Shown in pieces: positions 1-7,897 of a stretch of DNA of 42,960 bases. Numbering within the stretch: the first letter of the stretch is position 1; the number at the start of each line of letters is the position of its first letter. This stretch comes from Anaerolineaceae bacterium (lineage in GTDB: Bacteria; Chloroflexota; Anaerolineae; Anaerolineales; Villigracilaceae). A program made the translations under genes and the position numbers. The notes beneath the pieces are model-generated. The model saw only the letters and a list, made by a program, of their open reading frames with translations, was not told where the DNA came from and searched no databases. Location of the stretch: NCBI GenBank assembly GCA_003598975.1, contig QZIJ01000133.1, positions 1-42,960 of the forward strand. The letters run 5' to 3'.

Positions 1-110
1 GAACAACAGCACCAGCGGGAGCAGTTGCCCGATGAGCGGAGCCAAACCGGGAAGGAGTTGCGGCGCGAGGGGAATCCCCAGGAACACGACCAGCGCGACC
101 GAGCCGCCCA
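1..110 (-). other. Window-edge segment that reads as membrane protein on the minus strand; possible chimeric join
   Basis: Read on the minus strand, this stretch has an open frame giving a very hydrophobic peptide (it includes SVALVVFLGIPLAP and LLPLVLLF). On the plus strand the same bases encode an Arg/Gly/Pro-rich leader unlike a lipoprotein signal peptide. A transmembrane segment of another gene joined head-on to the binding-protein gene would explain both. The open frame has no visible start and runs off the edge, so the family cannot be named. A real but odd leader is the alternative. Confidence 0.3.
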
Positions 111-1117
111 CGCCCGCCTTCAAAGTTGGCCAGGTGACCGACCTCGGCGGTATTGACGACAAATCCTTCAACGCCAGCGCCTGGAAAGGCGCCGAGGATG
201 CCATTGCTGATCTCGGCATCGAGGCCAAGTACCTCGAATCTCAGCAGCAGTCGGACTACGCCAAGAATATCCAGCAGTACCTCGATGAGGGCACTGATCT
301 GATCGTCACCGTCGGCTTCCTGCTCGGCGTGGACACTGCCAAGTTCGCCATCGCCAATCCCGATCAGAAGTTCGCCATCGTCGACTATGCCTACCCAGAC
401 TGCTGGCCCGGCGCGAATGTGGGCGTTGAGTGCGGTACCGACCAGGATTTGGCGAATGTGCGTGGTCTGATGTTCCAGACCGACCAGGCCGCCTTCATGG
501 CTGGCTACCTGGCCGCGGGCATGACCAAGACCGGCAAAGTCGCTACCTACGGTGGTCTCCCGATCCCGACCGTGACGATCTTCATGAAGGGCTTCGAAGC
601 GGGCGTCAAGTACTACAACCAGCAGAAGGGCACGGCTGTGGAAGTGCTGGGTTGGAACTCTGCCACAAGCGAAGGTGTGTTTGCCAACGGCTTCGAGTCC
701 ACCGATGATGGCCGCCAGTTGGCTACTTCCTTCATGGAAGAAGGCGCCGACATTATCCTGCCCGTCGCTGGTCAGGTTGGTCTCGGCTCCGCCGCGGTCT
801 GCAAAGAGACCGGCTCCTGCATGGTTATCGGCGTGGATGCCGACTGGGTCGAAACCGCTCCTGAGTACAAGGAAGTTGTTCTGACCTCCGTTCTGAAGTT
901 GATCGATGTGGCTGTTTACAACACCATCAAGGACGCGGTGGAAGGTAAGTTCACCGGCGGCACCGTCACCTACACGATTGCCGATGGCGGCGTGGACATT
1001 GCCCCCTTCCATGATTTCGACGCGGCTGTCTCTGCGGAACTGAAGGCTGAACTCGAAGCCATCAAGGCGGCTTTGATTGACGGCTCCCTGACCGTGGACG
1101 GCGTGCTCGCCGAGTAA
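32..1117 (+). CDS. BMP/PnrA-family ABC transporter substrate-binding protein, N-terminus abnormal
   Basis: This is the periplasmic-binding-protein component of a BMP-type importer. Characterised relatives (PnrA, BmpA group) bind purine nucleosides outside the membrane and pass them to the permeases. From about residue 29 the protein follows the family closely: VGQVTDLGGIDDKSFN near residues 32-47, the stretch ESQQQSDYAKNI, the GKVATYGG strand, ESTDDGR, and VIGVDADWVETAPEY. The length from there to the stop fits a mature BMP protein. Residues 1-28 contain no hydrophobic signal segment and no lipobox, which an exported lipoprotein of this family should have. The frame is open upstream to the window edge, so the ATG at 32 is only the first available start. 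The true leader is probably missing or replaced. A terminator follows, then the ATPase and permease genes of the same system. The family call is firm; the start is not. Confidence 0.85.
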   Translation: MSGAKPGRSCGARGIPRNTTSATEPPTPAFKVGQVTDLGGIDDKSFNASAWKGAEDAIADLGIEAKYLESQQQSDYAKNIQQYLDEGTDLIVTVGFLLGVDTAKFAIANPDQKFAIVDYAYPDCWPGANVGVECGTDQDLANVRGLMFQTDQAAFMAGYLAAGMTKTGKVATYGGLPIPTVTIFMKGFEAGVKYYNQQKGTAVEVLGWNSATSEGVFANGFESTDDGRQLATSFMEEGADIILPVAGQVGLGSAAVCKETGSCMVIGVDADWVETAPEYKEVVLTSVLKLIDVAVYNTIKDAVEGKFTGGTVTYTIADGGVDIAPFHDFDAAVSAELKAELEAIKAALIDGSLTVDGVLAE

Positions 1118-1132
1118 TATCTGTCTGGCTGA

Positions 1133-1162
1133 GAGGCCGGGGGATTCCCCGGCCTCTTTTTT
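1133..1162 (+). terminator. Intrinsic terminator after the binding-protein gene
   Basis: A perfect 10-bp GC-rich stem (1133-1142 with 1147-1156) has a 4-nt loop and is followed by six T. It lies 15 bases after the stop codon. Such a terminator between binding protein and ATPase usually lets the binding protein be made in excess. Confidence 0.85.
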
Positions 1163-1171
1163 GACTCTAAG

Positions 1172-1291
1172 AAAGTGTCTGAAAAGGCAATGTTCTTTAC
1201 CACGAAGGCACAAGGTCACCAAGACTCAAAAGAAAAAACTTCGTGGCTTCGTGCCTTGGTGACTTTGTGTTGAGGTTTTCAGACACTCTTT
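1172..1291. repeat. Palindromic intergenic element with 12-bp perfect terminal inverted repeats
   Basis: The arms AGTGTCTGAAAA (1174-1185) and TTTTCAGACACT (1276-1287) are perfect inverted repeats. Between them lie two diverged, oppositely oriented copies of a CACGAAGGCACAAGGTCACC-like motif (about 1201-1229 and 1242-1270). The whole unit could fold into one long hairpin. It has no coding capacity. It fills the gap between the terminator and the ATPase ribosome-binding site and resembles dispersed CACGAAG-type palindromes of environmental bacteria. MITE-like origin is inference. Confidence 0.6.
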
Positions 1292-1317
1292 AAGTGGAAT
1301 TATCGAGGAGTACTTCC

Positions 1318-2886
1318 ATGCCTCCTGTTTTGGAACTGCGGGAAATTTCAAAAGCCTTCCCCGGCGTGCTTGCCAACGACCACGTCAATGTTGATTTGCA
1401 GGAAGGCGAAATACATTGTCTATTGGGGGAAAACGGCGCGGGCAAGACCACATTGATGAATATTCTTTATGGTCTGTATAAGCCCGACTCAGGTGAAATT
1501 ATTGTACGTGGTGAAAAAGCGGACATCCATGGTCCCAACGATGCCATTGCGCGCGGCATCGGCATGGTGCATCAGCACTTCATGCTTGTGCCGGTGATGA
1601 CCGTGACGGAAAACGTGATGCTGGGTGTGGAGGAAAAACGCAACGGTGTTTTCCTGGACCGCGCCAAAGTGGCGAAACGCATCCGCGAGATCTCGCAACT
1701 TTACGGACTGGAAGTGGATCCCGATGCCTACATAAAGGATCTTCCCGTAGGCACACAGCAACGTGTGGAAATCATCAAAGTCCTTTATCGCCAGGCAGAT
1801 ATCCTCATCCTGGATGAGCCGACCGCCGTGCTCACTCCGCAGGAAGTGGAGGGGTTGTTCAAGGTGTTGCGCTCGCTGGTGGAAAAAGGCAAATCCTTAA
1901 TCTTTATTACCCACAAATTGAAAGAAGTAATGAACCTGGCTGACCGCATCACCGTTTTGCGAAATGGGCGGACGGTTGGTACTGTCATACCGGGCGATGT
2001 CAATCCCGAAAAATTGGCTTCCATGATGGTCGGTCGCGATGTTAATCTCGTCGTCCAGAAAAAGGTCGCCAAACCAACAGATACAGCGCTGGAAGTGAAA
2101 GAACTTTTCGTTGAAGATGAACGCAATCAGATGGCAGTGAACGGCGTTTCATTTGAAGTGAAAATAGGTGAGGTGTTGGGCATCGCAGGTGTACAGGGCA
2201 ACGGGCAGACCGAACTGGTCTACGCGCTGACTGGTCTCCTGCCCGTCACGCAGGGAAAGATTAGTATACTTGGTGAACCGCTAAAACGCACCACCCCGCG
2301 CCACATTCTTGAGCGCGGCGTGGCGCACATCCCGGAAGACCGCCAGCGTCATGGGCTGATCCTGTCTTTCCCAATTCACGACAATCTCGTTTTGTGCACA
2401 TATTACAAACCTCCGTTTGCGCGTGGGATTAATCTTCAGCAAAAGAAGATTATCAGCAATGCTGAAACATTGATCGACCAGTTTGACGTGCGTACGCCGA
2501 GTATTTATATCCCGGTCTCCAGCCTTTCGGGTGGCAACCAGCAGAAGGTGATCGTGGCGCGCGAGTTCTCGCGCCCGATCAAATTGCTGATCGCCTCGCA
2601 ACCAACCCGCGGCCTGGATGTCGGTTCGATCGAATACATCCACAGCCGCATCATCGAGAAACGCGACGAGGGGACAGCCGTCCTGCTGGTCTCCTCCGAA
2701 CTGGACGAGATCCTGGCGCTTTCCGACCGCATCGCAGTGATGTACCGAGGCCAGATCATAGACATTGTCCCGGCCGCGCAGGCCAGCAAGGAATACATCG
2801 GCCTGCTGATGGCTGGCATCCATCCCGATGAAGCCGCCAAAGCGGCACCCGTTTCCAGCGGTGAAGAAGTGGAACGCGTCTTTTAG
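1318..2886 (+). CDS. Nucleoside/sugar-type ABC transporter, fused double ATP-binding protein
   Basis: This cytoplasmic ATPase powers the BMP-type importer. It has two nucleotide-binding domains in one chain of 522 residues, the usual size for the sugar/nucleoside class. In domain 1, GENGAGKTT is the Walker A, the signature region is degenerate (LPVGTQQRVEIIK) and ILILDEPTAVLTP is the Walker B. In domain 2 the Walker A is degenerate (GVQGNGQTE), as is normal for this class, while the signature LSGGNQQK is intact; the Walker B position reads LLIASQPTRGLD, with Ser-Gln where Asp-Glu would stand. One competent and one degenerate site are therefore expected. The start is set at 1318 because GAGGAG lies 7 bases upstream; an in-frame ATG at 1294 falls next to the repeat and has no such site. 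The permease gene follows after 12 bases. Confidence 0.93.
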   Translation: MPPVLELREISKAFPGVLANDHVNVDLQEGEIHCLLGENGAGKTTLMNILYGLYKPDSGEIIVRGEKADIHGPNDAIARGIGMVHQHFMLVPVMTVTENVMLGVEEKRNGVFLDRAKVAKRIREISQLYGLEVDPDAYIKDLPVGTQQRVEIIKVLYRQADILILDEPTAVLTPQEVEGLFKVLRSLVEKGKSLIFITHKLKEVMNLADRITVLRNGRTVGTVIPGDVNPEKLASMMVGRDVNLVVQKKVAKPTDTALEVKELFVEDERNQMAVNGVSFEVKIGEVLGIAGVQGNGQTELVYALTGLLPVTQGKISILGEPLKRTTPRHILERGVAHIPEDRQRHGLILSFPIHDNLVLCTYYKPPFARGINLQQKKIISNAETLIDQFDVRTPSIYIPVSSLSGGNQQKVIVAREFSRPIKLLIASQPTRGLDVGSIEYIHSRIIEKRDEGTAVLLVSSELDEILALSDRIAVMYRGQIIDIVPAAQASKEYIGLLMAGIHPDEAAKAAPVSSGEEVERVF

Positions 2887-2898
2887 GAGGCAGATAAC

Positions 2899-4161
2899 GT
2901 GTCAGCCAACAAAGAACCCGAGAAAACAAAAGCCCGCCCCAGTCTGGCAAAGATGCTGGGTGGATCTGCTTTTCAATCACTGCTGGTGCCCATCCTGGCT
3001 GTCTTTACAGGGCTGGTGATCGGTGGCATTGTCATCGCAGTCACGGATAAAGGAGTCGCGGCGGCTTTTGGAAATTTCTCCGCTGATCCGGGTGGAGTGT
3101 TCAAAGCCGCCTGGAGCGCAGTCGCGACCGCCTACGGGGCGTTATTCTATGGCTCACTTGGAAGTCCGCGTGAGATCATCGAGGGCATCCGCATTTATCA
3201 ATCCACCGGCGATAACGCCGCTTTCCTGAAAGCCATTTATCCCTTCACCGAAAGTCTCGTCACAGCCACTCCCTATATTTTCGCCGGGCTGGCCGTGGCC
3301 ATCGGTTTCCGATGCGGACTTTTCAACATCGGCGCGGAGGGGCAGTTCTTCATAGGTGCGCTGGGCGCGGCCTATGTGGGTTACAGCATCGAGGGCCTGC
3401 CGTGGTTCATCCACCTGCCGCTGGCAATTTTGGGCGGAGGGGTCGCTGGCGCAATCTGGGGTGCGATCCCCGGCTATCTCAAAGCCAAATTTGGCGCGCA
3501 CGAAGTGGTAAACACCATCATGATGAACTGGATCGCGTTCCGCCTGAGCGACTGGCTGTTGACCGGCCCGATGATGTCCTCTGGCTTCCGCCCGGTTACG
3601 CCCAATATTCAAAAGGCCGCGGAACTGCCGCGTTTTTTTTCCGAACCCCTGCGCTTCAACTGGGGCTTCGTACTGGCGCTGGTTATGGCCTATCTGGTGT
3701 ATTGGTTCCTTTTCAAGACCACGCTTGGTTTTGAAATCCGCTCGGTGGGAGCCAACCCAGACGGTTCCAAATATGCAGGCATGAGCGTCGTCCGCAACTT
3801 CGTGCTGGTGATGGTTCTGAGCGGCGGACTGGCCGGTCTGGCCGGTGCCGCGCAAGTGTTGGGCGTGGACCACTGGGTGGGCCAGGGCTTTTCAGCCGGT
3901 TACGGTTTCGACGCCATCGCGCTGGCTCTGTTGGGAAAAAGCCATCCTTTGGGCGTGGTGCTGGCTGCCATCGTGTTCGGCATCCTCCGCAGTGGCGCGA
4001 CCCGCATGCAATCCATGGCCGGCATCCCCATTGATATCATTTCCATCATTCAGGGACTGGTCGTCATCTTTGTCGCCGCGCCCATCATCATTCGCTGGCT
4101 CTTCCGCATCCCGGGCGAGACATCGGATCAGACCGTGCTGACGCGCGGCTGGGGCAAATAG
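2899..4161 (+). CDS. BMP-type ABC transporter permease 1 (BPD_transp_2 family)
   Basis: This is an integral membrane subunit of the nucleoside-type importer, 420 residues with many hydrophobic segments. It carries the BPD_transp_2 pattern: GLFNIGAEGQFFIGALGAAYVG near residues 140-160, then the loop reading AKFGAHEVVNTIMMNW that contacts the ATPase (EVV.TIM motif), and a long glycine-rich C-terminal half. The start is a GTG at 2899 with AGGAGG (2885-2890) 8 bases upstream, which overlaps the stop of the ATPase gene, so the two are translationally linked. The N-terminal 25 residues are charged and cytoplasmic. With the next gene it forms the usual heterodimeric permease pair (compare YufP/YufQ or NupP/NupQ). 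Substrate specificity cannot be read from sequence; nucleosides are the best guess. Confidence 0.92.
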   Translation: MSANKEPEKTKARPSLAKMLGGSAFQSLLVPILAVFTGLVIGGIVIAVTDKGVAAAFGNFSADPGGVFKAAWSAVATAYGALFYGSLGSPREIIEGIRIYQSTGDNAAFLKAIYPFTESLVTATPYIFAGLAVAIGFRCGLFNIGAEGQFFIGALGAAYVGYSIEGLPWFIHLPLAILGGGVAGAIWGAIPGYLKAKFGAHEVVNTIMMNWIAFRLSDWLLTGPMMSSGFRPVTPNIQKAAELPRFFSEPLRFNWGFVLALVMAYLVYWFLFKTTLGFEIRSVGANPDGSKYAGMSVVRNFVLVMVLSGGLAGLAGAAQVLGVDHWVGQGFSAGYGFDAIALALLGKSHPLGVVLAAIVFGILRSGATRMQSMAGIPIDIISIIQGLVVIFVAAPIIIRWLFRIPGETSDQTVLTRGWGK

Positions 4162-4168
4162 AGGTACC

Positions 4169-5428
4169 ATGGCTGAGAAAACTTACATTCACGGCACATC
4201 TCCCCGTCAGCGCATGACCGTTGGCGCCATCCTGATCGTTTTCGGCGTGTTGATGCTCCTGCTCTTCACCCCCGGCACAGAGGCTGGCCAGACCGCCAAA
4301 TTTGGCATGAACCTGACCAGTTCTGCCGCTATAAAAATTCCCGACATCATCCTGCCGGTTCAGACCAGTCTGTATGTGCTGTCCTTTATCGTTGTGTTCC
4401 TCGGCGCTTTCCAGATGGCACGCGGCATCCGTTCGCCCGGCGCGCTGTTTGGCATCGTCGCTTTCGCCTTTGTGGCCGCCTTCCTCATCTGGGCCACCAA
4501 GGGAAAATCGCTCAGCCTCATCGGCATGTTGACAAGTTCCCTCGTGCGCGCCACGCCTATTGCGCTGGCCGCGCTGTGCGGCGTGATCAGCGAACGCGCC
4601 GCAGTCGTCAACATCGGCATCGAAGGCATCATGCTCATCTCTGCGCAAGCATCCGTGGTCGCGGCCACCCTGAGCGGAAGCATGGCGCTGGGACTCTTCG
4701 TCGGTGTTCTCGCGGGCGCGTTGGTGGCCGCCTTCCATGCCTTCCTTGTCATCCGCTTCAAAGTGGACCAGATCGTGAGTGGCGTGGCCATCAACATCTT
4801 CGCCACCGGGGCCACATCCTTCCTCTCATCCAAATACCTGCAACACCAGGGCAGTCTGCTCAACAACTCTGGCACATTCCCCATCATCCAAATCCCCCTG
4901 CTTTCAAAAATTCCCGTTCTCGGCCCAATCTTTTTCGAGAACAATCTGGTTGTCTATCTCATGATGTTGATCGTTATCGTCATGCATATTGTTCTCTTCT
5001 ACACCCCCTGGGGCTTGCGGACGCGCGCGGTGGGCGAACACCCGAAGGCCGCGGATACCCTCGGAATCAACGTCTTTTTTGTGCGTTACGTCAACGTCAT
5101 CGTCGGCGGCATGATCGCCGGCCTCGGCGGCGTTTACTTCACCCTCGGTTCGGTCGGCCGCTTCGATGAAGTGATGACCGCAGGCAAAGGCTTCATCGGC
5201 CTCGCCGCCATGATCTTCGGCAACTGGAATCCCATCGGCGCGTTCACATCCTCCCTCATCTTCGGCTTCGCCGATTCACTGCAAGTGAAGATGCAAATCC
5301 TCTCCGTGCCGATTCCATCCTCGATCCTTGCGATGGCTCCCTACATCGTGACCATGATCGTGCTGACCGGTGTGGTCGGACGCGCCATCCCACCCGCGGC
5401 GGACGGCGTGGCCTACGAAAAGCAATAA
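4169..5428 (+). CDS. BMP-type ABC transporter permease 2 (BPD_transp_2 family)
   Basis: This is the second permease of the importer, 419 residues. It has the conserved AALCGVISERAAVVNIGIEGIMLI block (about residues 131-154) and the coupling region FKVDQIVSGVAINIFATG. These mark it as the shorter-loop partner of the upstream permease. Two additional N-terminal hydrophobic segments precede the core, so it is longer than the roughly 310-residue minimal homologues. The gene begins 7 bases after the previous stop with GAGG just ahead of the ATG, and is followed by the operon's terminator. Taken together the four genes give a complete importer: binding protein, double ATPase and two permeases. Confidence 0.92.
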   Translation: MAEKTYIHGTSPRQRMTVGAILIVFGVLMLLLFTPGTEAGQTAKFGMNLTSSAAIKIPDIILPVQTSLYVLSFIVVFLGAFQMARGIRSPGALFGIVAFAFVAAFLIWATKGKSLSLIGMLTSSLVRATPIALAALCGVISERAAVVNIGIEGIMLISAQASVVAATLSGSMALGLFVGVLAGALVAAFHAFLVIRFKVDQIVSGVAINIFATGATSFLSSKYLQHQGSLLNNSGTFPIIQIPLLSKIPVLGPIFFENNLVVYLMMLIVIVMHIVLFYTPWGLRTRAVGEHPKAADTLGINVFFVRYVNVIVGGMIAGLGGVYFTLGSVGRFDEVMTAGKGFIGLAAMIFGNWNPIGAFTSSLIFGFADSLQVKMQILSVPIPSSILAMAPYIVTMIVLTGVVGRAIPPAADGVAYEKQ

Positions 5429-5449
5429 CCTTTATCTCGTTTCGCTTTG

Positions 5450-5485
5450 GAACGGGAGGCCGGTCGCGGCCTCCCGTTCTTTTTT
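5450..5485 (+). terminator. Strong intrinsic terminator closing the ABC operon
   Basis: A perfect 13-bp stem (5450-5462 with 5467-5479), loop GTCG, is followed by TTTTTT. It lies 21 bases after the permease stop. Confidence 0.92.
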
Positions 5486-5546
5486 CTCCGCCCGCGCGCG
5501 GAACAATCACAGCCTGTCGGGGGTTTAAGTCAGATAGGACAAATTG

Positions 5547-5578
5547 TTGATTTGCCCATTGCCACATTCAGGTACAAT
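5547..5578 (+). promoter_or_regulatory. Possible promoter of the first FW-domain lipoprotein
   Basis: TACAAT at 5573-5578 resembles a -10 box, 29 bases before the chosen ATG. Candidate -35 boxes are TTGATT (5547, spacer 20) or TTGCCC (5552, spacer 15); neither spacing is ideal. A promoter is expected here because a terminator lies just upstream. Confidence 0.35.
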
Positions 5579-5606
5579 ACCCAAAACTAAAGAGGAGAGT
5601 GCAAAA

Positions 5607-6752
5607 ATGAGGAGAATCAATCGCTTTAACATTACCCTGTCCGTTCTTTTGCTGGCCGCGCTGGCCTGCAACCTGCCGCAGGCAACGCCCCCCGCAACCG
5701 AGGAGCCGAACGCGGCTTTCACCGCCGCCGCACAGACGGTTGCCGCACAACTCACGCAGTCTGCGGGAAATCAGTCGCCGCCCACTAGCACCCAGCAGGC
5801 TGGAAATCCACCGCCCCCCACCAATACCGTCGTTCCGCCCACCATCGCGCCGCCTCCCACCAACACCAACCAGCCCACCCCCACCACCGAATGTGACAAG
5901 GCACAGTTCGTCTCCGATATCACAATCCCTGATGGCACAACCATGACGCCCGGAGAGGCCTTCACCAAGACCTGGCGCATCAAGAACATTGGCACCTGCA
6001 CATGGTCTGGCTACTCGCTGGTCTTCGACTCGGGCAATTCCATGAGCGGTGCGGCCTCCTCTGCCATTGCAAACACTCCTCCCGGCGGAACGATTGACAT
6101 CTCGATCAATCTCACCGCTCCTGCCGCCACCGGCAACTATCGCGGCTACTGGCGCATCCGAAGCGCCGGCGGCTACCTGCTCCCTGTGATCAATGGCTAC
6201 CAGGTCAAATCCTTCTACGTGGATATCAAGGTCATTAGCACCTCCGTAACGCTCGACCTCACCTACCTGCCTGGCGAAAGCGGACTGGTCACCAGCGGCG
6301 GCGGGATCAACGCCCTCACCGTGGCCGCGGGTGACAGCACAGGCAACCAGGGCGTGGAAGCCTTCCTCAGTTTCGACATGAGCGGCGTTCCTGCCGGGGC
6401 CACCATCCAAACCGCCTCGCTGAGGCTGATCGGGGGAGGCAACGTGCGTGGCAACCCGTTTGCGGGTCTGGGTTGTCTGCGTGCCTACCTCCACAACTAT
6501 GGAACCGTGGACCCGGGCGATTTTGTCCCGCCGGGCGCCACCGGAGCATTCGGAAGTTGGTGCACTGCCGCAAGCCTGACCAGTCCAGTGAACAATAACA
6601 ACCTGGTCGCCGCCATTCAAACGAGAGTGGGAACGGCGCGCTTCCGATTCCGCCTGCAATTCAGAGATGCCCTCACCGACGGAGATGGCACCATTGACGA
6701 TGTACTCATCATCGCACCCGTGATATTGACCATTACGTATACTACGCCATAG
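5607..6752 (+). CDS. Surface lipoprotein with NBR1-type Ig (FW) domain and C-terminal DNRLRE-like beta-sandwich
   Basis: This is an exported lipoprotein of 381 residues with no known biochemical role. Residues 1-21 form a lipoprotein signal ending in the lipobox ALAC (Cys21). A Thr/Pro/Gln/Ala-rich linker follows, with an AAQTVAAQLTQSA segment. A NBR1-like Ig domain follows (about residues 108-210: TPGEAFTKTWRIKN, GTCTW, YRGYWRI). The remaining 170 residues contain VEAFLSFDMSGVPAGATIQTASLRL, the pattern of DNRLRE/disaggregatase-type carbohydrate-binding modules. The start at 5607 follows GAGGAG and gives a perfect signal peptide; a longer frame from 5544 would bury it. In eukaryotic NBR1 the FW domain is a protein-binding module; binding of protein or glycan on the cell surface is inference here. 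It is the first of five related genes. Confidence 0.85.
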   Translation: MRRINRFNITLSVLLLAALACNLPQATPPATEEPNAAFTAAAQTVAAQLTQSAGNQSPPTSTQQAGNPPPPTNTVVPPTIAPPPTNTNQPTPTTECDKAQFVSDITIPDGTTMTPGEAFTKTWRIKNIGTCTWSGYSLVFDSGNSMSGAASSAIANTPPGGTIDISINLTAPAATGNYRGYWRIRSAGGYLLPVINGYQVKSFYVDIKVISTSVTLDLTYLPGESGLVTSGGGINALTVAAGDSTGNQGVEAFLSFDMSGVPAGATIQTASLRLIGGGNVRGNPFAGLGCLRAYLHNYGTVDPGDFVPPGATGAFGSWCTAASLTSPVNNNNLVAAIQTRVGTARFRFRLQFRDALTDGDGTIDDVLIIAPVILTITYTTP

Positions 6753-6764
6753 CGCGTGGACAGA

Positions 6765-6803
6765 TTAATGGAAACGCCCGGCGTTGCCGGGCGTTTCCAT
6801 TAA
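6765..6803. terminator. Perfect 18-bp hairpin after lipoprotein 1
   Basis: The arms 6765-6782 and 6786-6803 are fully complementary with a 3-nt GTT loop. No T-run follows on the plus strand, so Rho-independent termination is not certain; an mRNA 3'-end stabiliser is the alternative. Confidence 0.6.
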
Positions 6804-6824
6804 CGCATTCTCATTTCGGGGAAG

Positions 6825-6830
6825 TATAAT
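6825..6830 (+). promoter_or_regulatory. TATAAT box before lipoprotein 2
   Basis: A perfect TATAAT lies 42 bases before the ATG at 6872 and just after the hairpin. No convincing -35 box is seen at 16-18 bases upstream, so this is only a candidate. Confidence 0.35.
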
Positions 6831-6871
6831 CACGCAGGCGTTTCCTGGAAGAACAAGCCGAAAGGAAAAGA

Positions 6872-7792
6872 ATGAAACGAACCTTCCCCCTGCTCTCCCT
6901 CCTGCTGATGCTTGGCCTCATGCTTGGCGCCTGCGGGACAGCCGACAACGAATCTACCATTGCCACCGCCGTAGCATTGACTGTGCAGGCGCAGGCAACT
7001 CCCACCTCCGAAGTATTCCCCTCCGCCACACCCCGGGCCCCCGCAACGTCCCCGACCTCCACCGCGCTTGCCGTCTCCCCCACGGTCAACCCCTCCATTT
7101 CCTACGCAAACTGCATGGCCGCCGCGCTGGTGTCTGAAAACCCACCCGATAAAACCGTCTTCGTTGCCGGCAATTCCTTCCTGAAAACCTGGCGCATCCA
7201 AAACAACAGCGACTGCACCTGGACAACCGACTACAAGATCATATTCTGGAACGGTGACTTGATGGGCGGCGCCTACTCCTACAATTTTCCACAGTTTTTG
7301 CCGCCCGGCGAGAGCGCGGATGTGAGCATCCTTCTGGCCGCCCCTGATGCCGCTGGAACCTACAGGGGGGAGTGGAAACTACAAACGCCCAGCGGACAAA
7401 ATTTTGGAGTGGGCCCTTCCCAGATCCCGTTTTGGACCGAGATCGTGGTGGTGGGGGCAAATGAGACCCCCACCTACGGCATCACCTCCGTCACGTATGA
7501 CCTCGAACGCAATCCGTTGACCGGTTGCAGCACCAACAACTGGTACACCGTCACCGCGCACGTTTCCTTCAGCGGCCCGATGAGCGAGGTGATTCTCTGG
7601 TTCGAGCACAGTGACGGCGGCGAATCCAAAAAAATCAAATTGGAAATCACAGAGGCCACCACCATGGATTTTACGGATGAGTGGAAGTTTCACATTGCCG
7701 ACGCCCAGGGCCCCAAGTGGATCCGCCTGGCCCAGGTCTTTCCCACATACATCGCATTCGACAAGGTGAACTTCACGTTTGAATGTAAGTAA
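6872..7792 (+). CDS. Surface lipoprotein with NBR1-type FW domain (paralogue 2)
   Basis: This is an exported lipoprotein of 306 residues. The signal peptide ends in LGAC (Cys21), followed by a short Thr/Ala/Pro linker. The FW domain (about residues 78-190) keeps all four tryptophans that name the domain in NBR1: KTWRIQN, CTW, IIFWNG and EWKL. The cysteines in ANCMAAAL and SDCTW correspond to the pair found in all five paralogues. The C-terminal 110 residues, from about ETPTYGITSVTYDL to the stop, look like a second Ig-like beta-sandwich, different from the C-terminal domain of paralogue 1. The start has AAAGGAAA a few bases upstream. Function is unknown; extracellular ligand binding is inferred. 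Confidence 0.83.
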   Translation: MKRTFPLLSLLLMLGLMLGACGTADNESTIATAVALTVQAQATPTSEVFPSATPRAPATSPTSTALAVSPTVNPSISYANCMAAALVSENPPDKTVFVAGNSFLKTWRIQNNSDCTWTTDYKIIFWNGDLMGGAYSYNFPQFLPPGESADVSILLAAPDAAGTYRGEWKLQTPSGQNFGVGPSQIPFWTEIVVVGANETPTYGITSVTYDLERNPLTGCSTNNWYTVTAHVSFSGPMSEVILWFEHSDGGESKKIKLEITEATTMDFTDEWKFHIADAQGPKWIRLAQVFPTYIAFDKVNFTFECK

Positions 7793-7795
7793 ACC

Positions 7796-7826
7796 CAACG
7801 AGCCGAGGTTTTCCCTCGGCTCGTTG
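7796..7826. terminator. 13-bp hairpin after lipoprotein 2
   Basis: The arms 7796-7808 and 7814-7826 are perfectly complementary (CAACGAGCCGAGG) around a 5-nt loop, 3 bases after the stop codon. There is no clear T-run. Confidence 0.55.
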
Positions 7827-7897
7827 ATTCGTGGATGGAACTTTCCATGGGGCAGGTTCGTCTGAACACGTGAGTTACCCCATCTCGGAGAAACACC

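Noticed and set aside
5568..6659. Long open frame on the minus strand opposite lipoprotein 1
   Set aside because: It is antisense to a gene with a clear signal peptide and domain structure; the reading is a product of high GC content and gives no recognisable protein.
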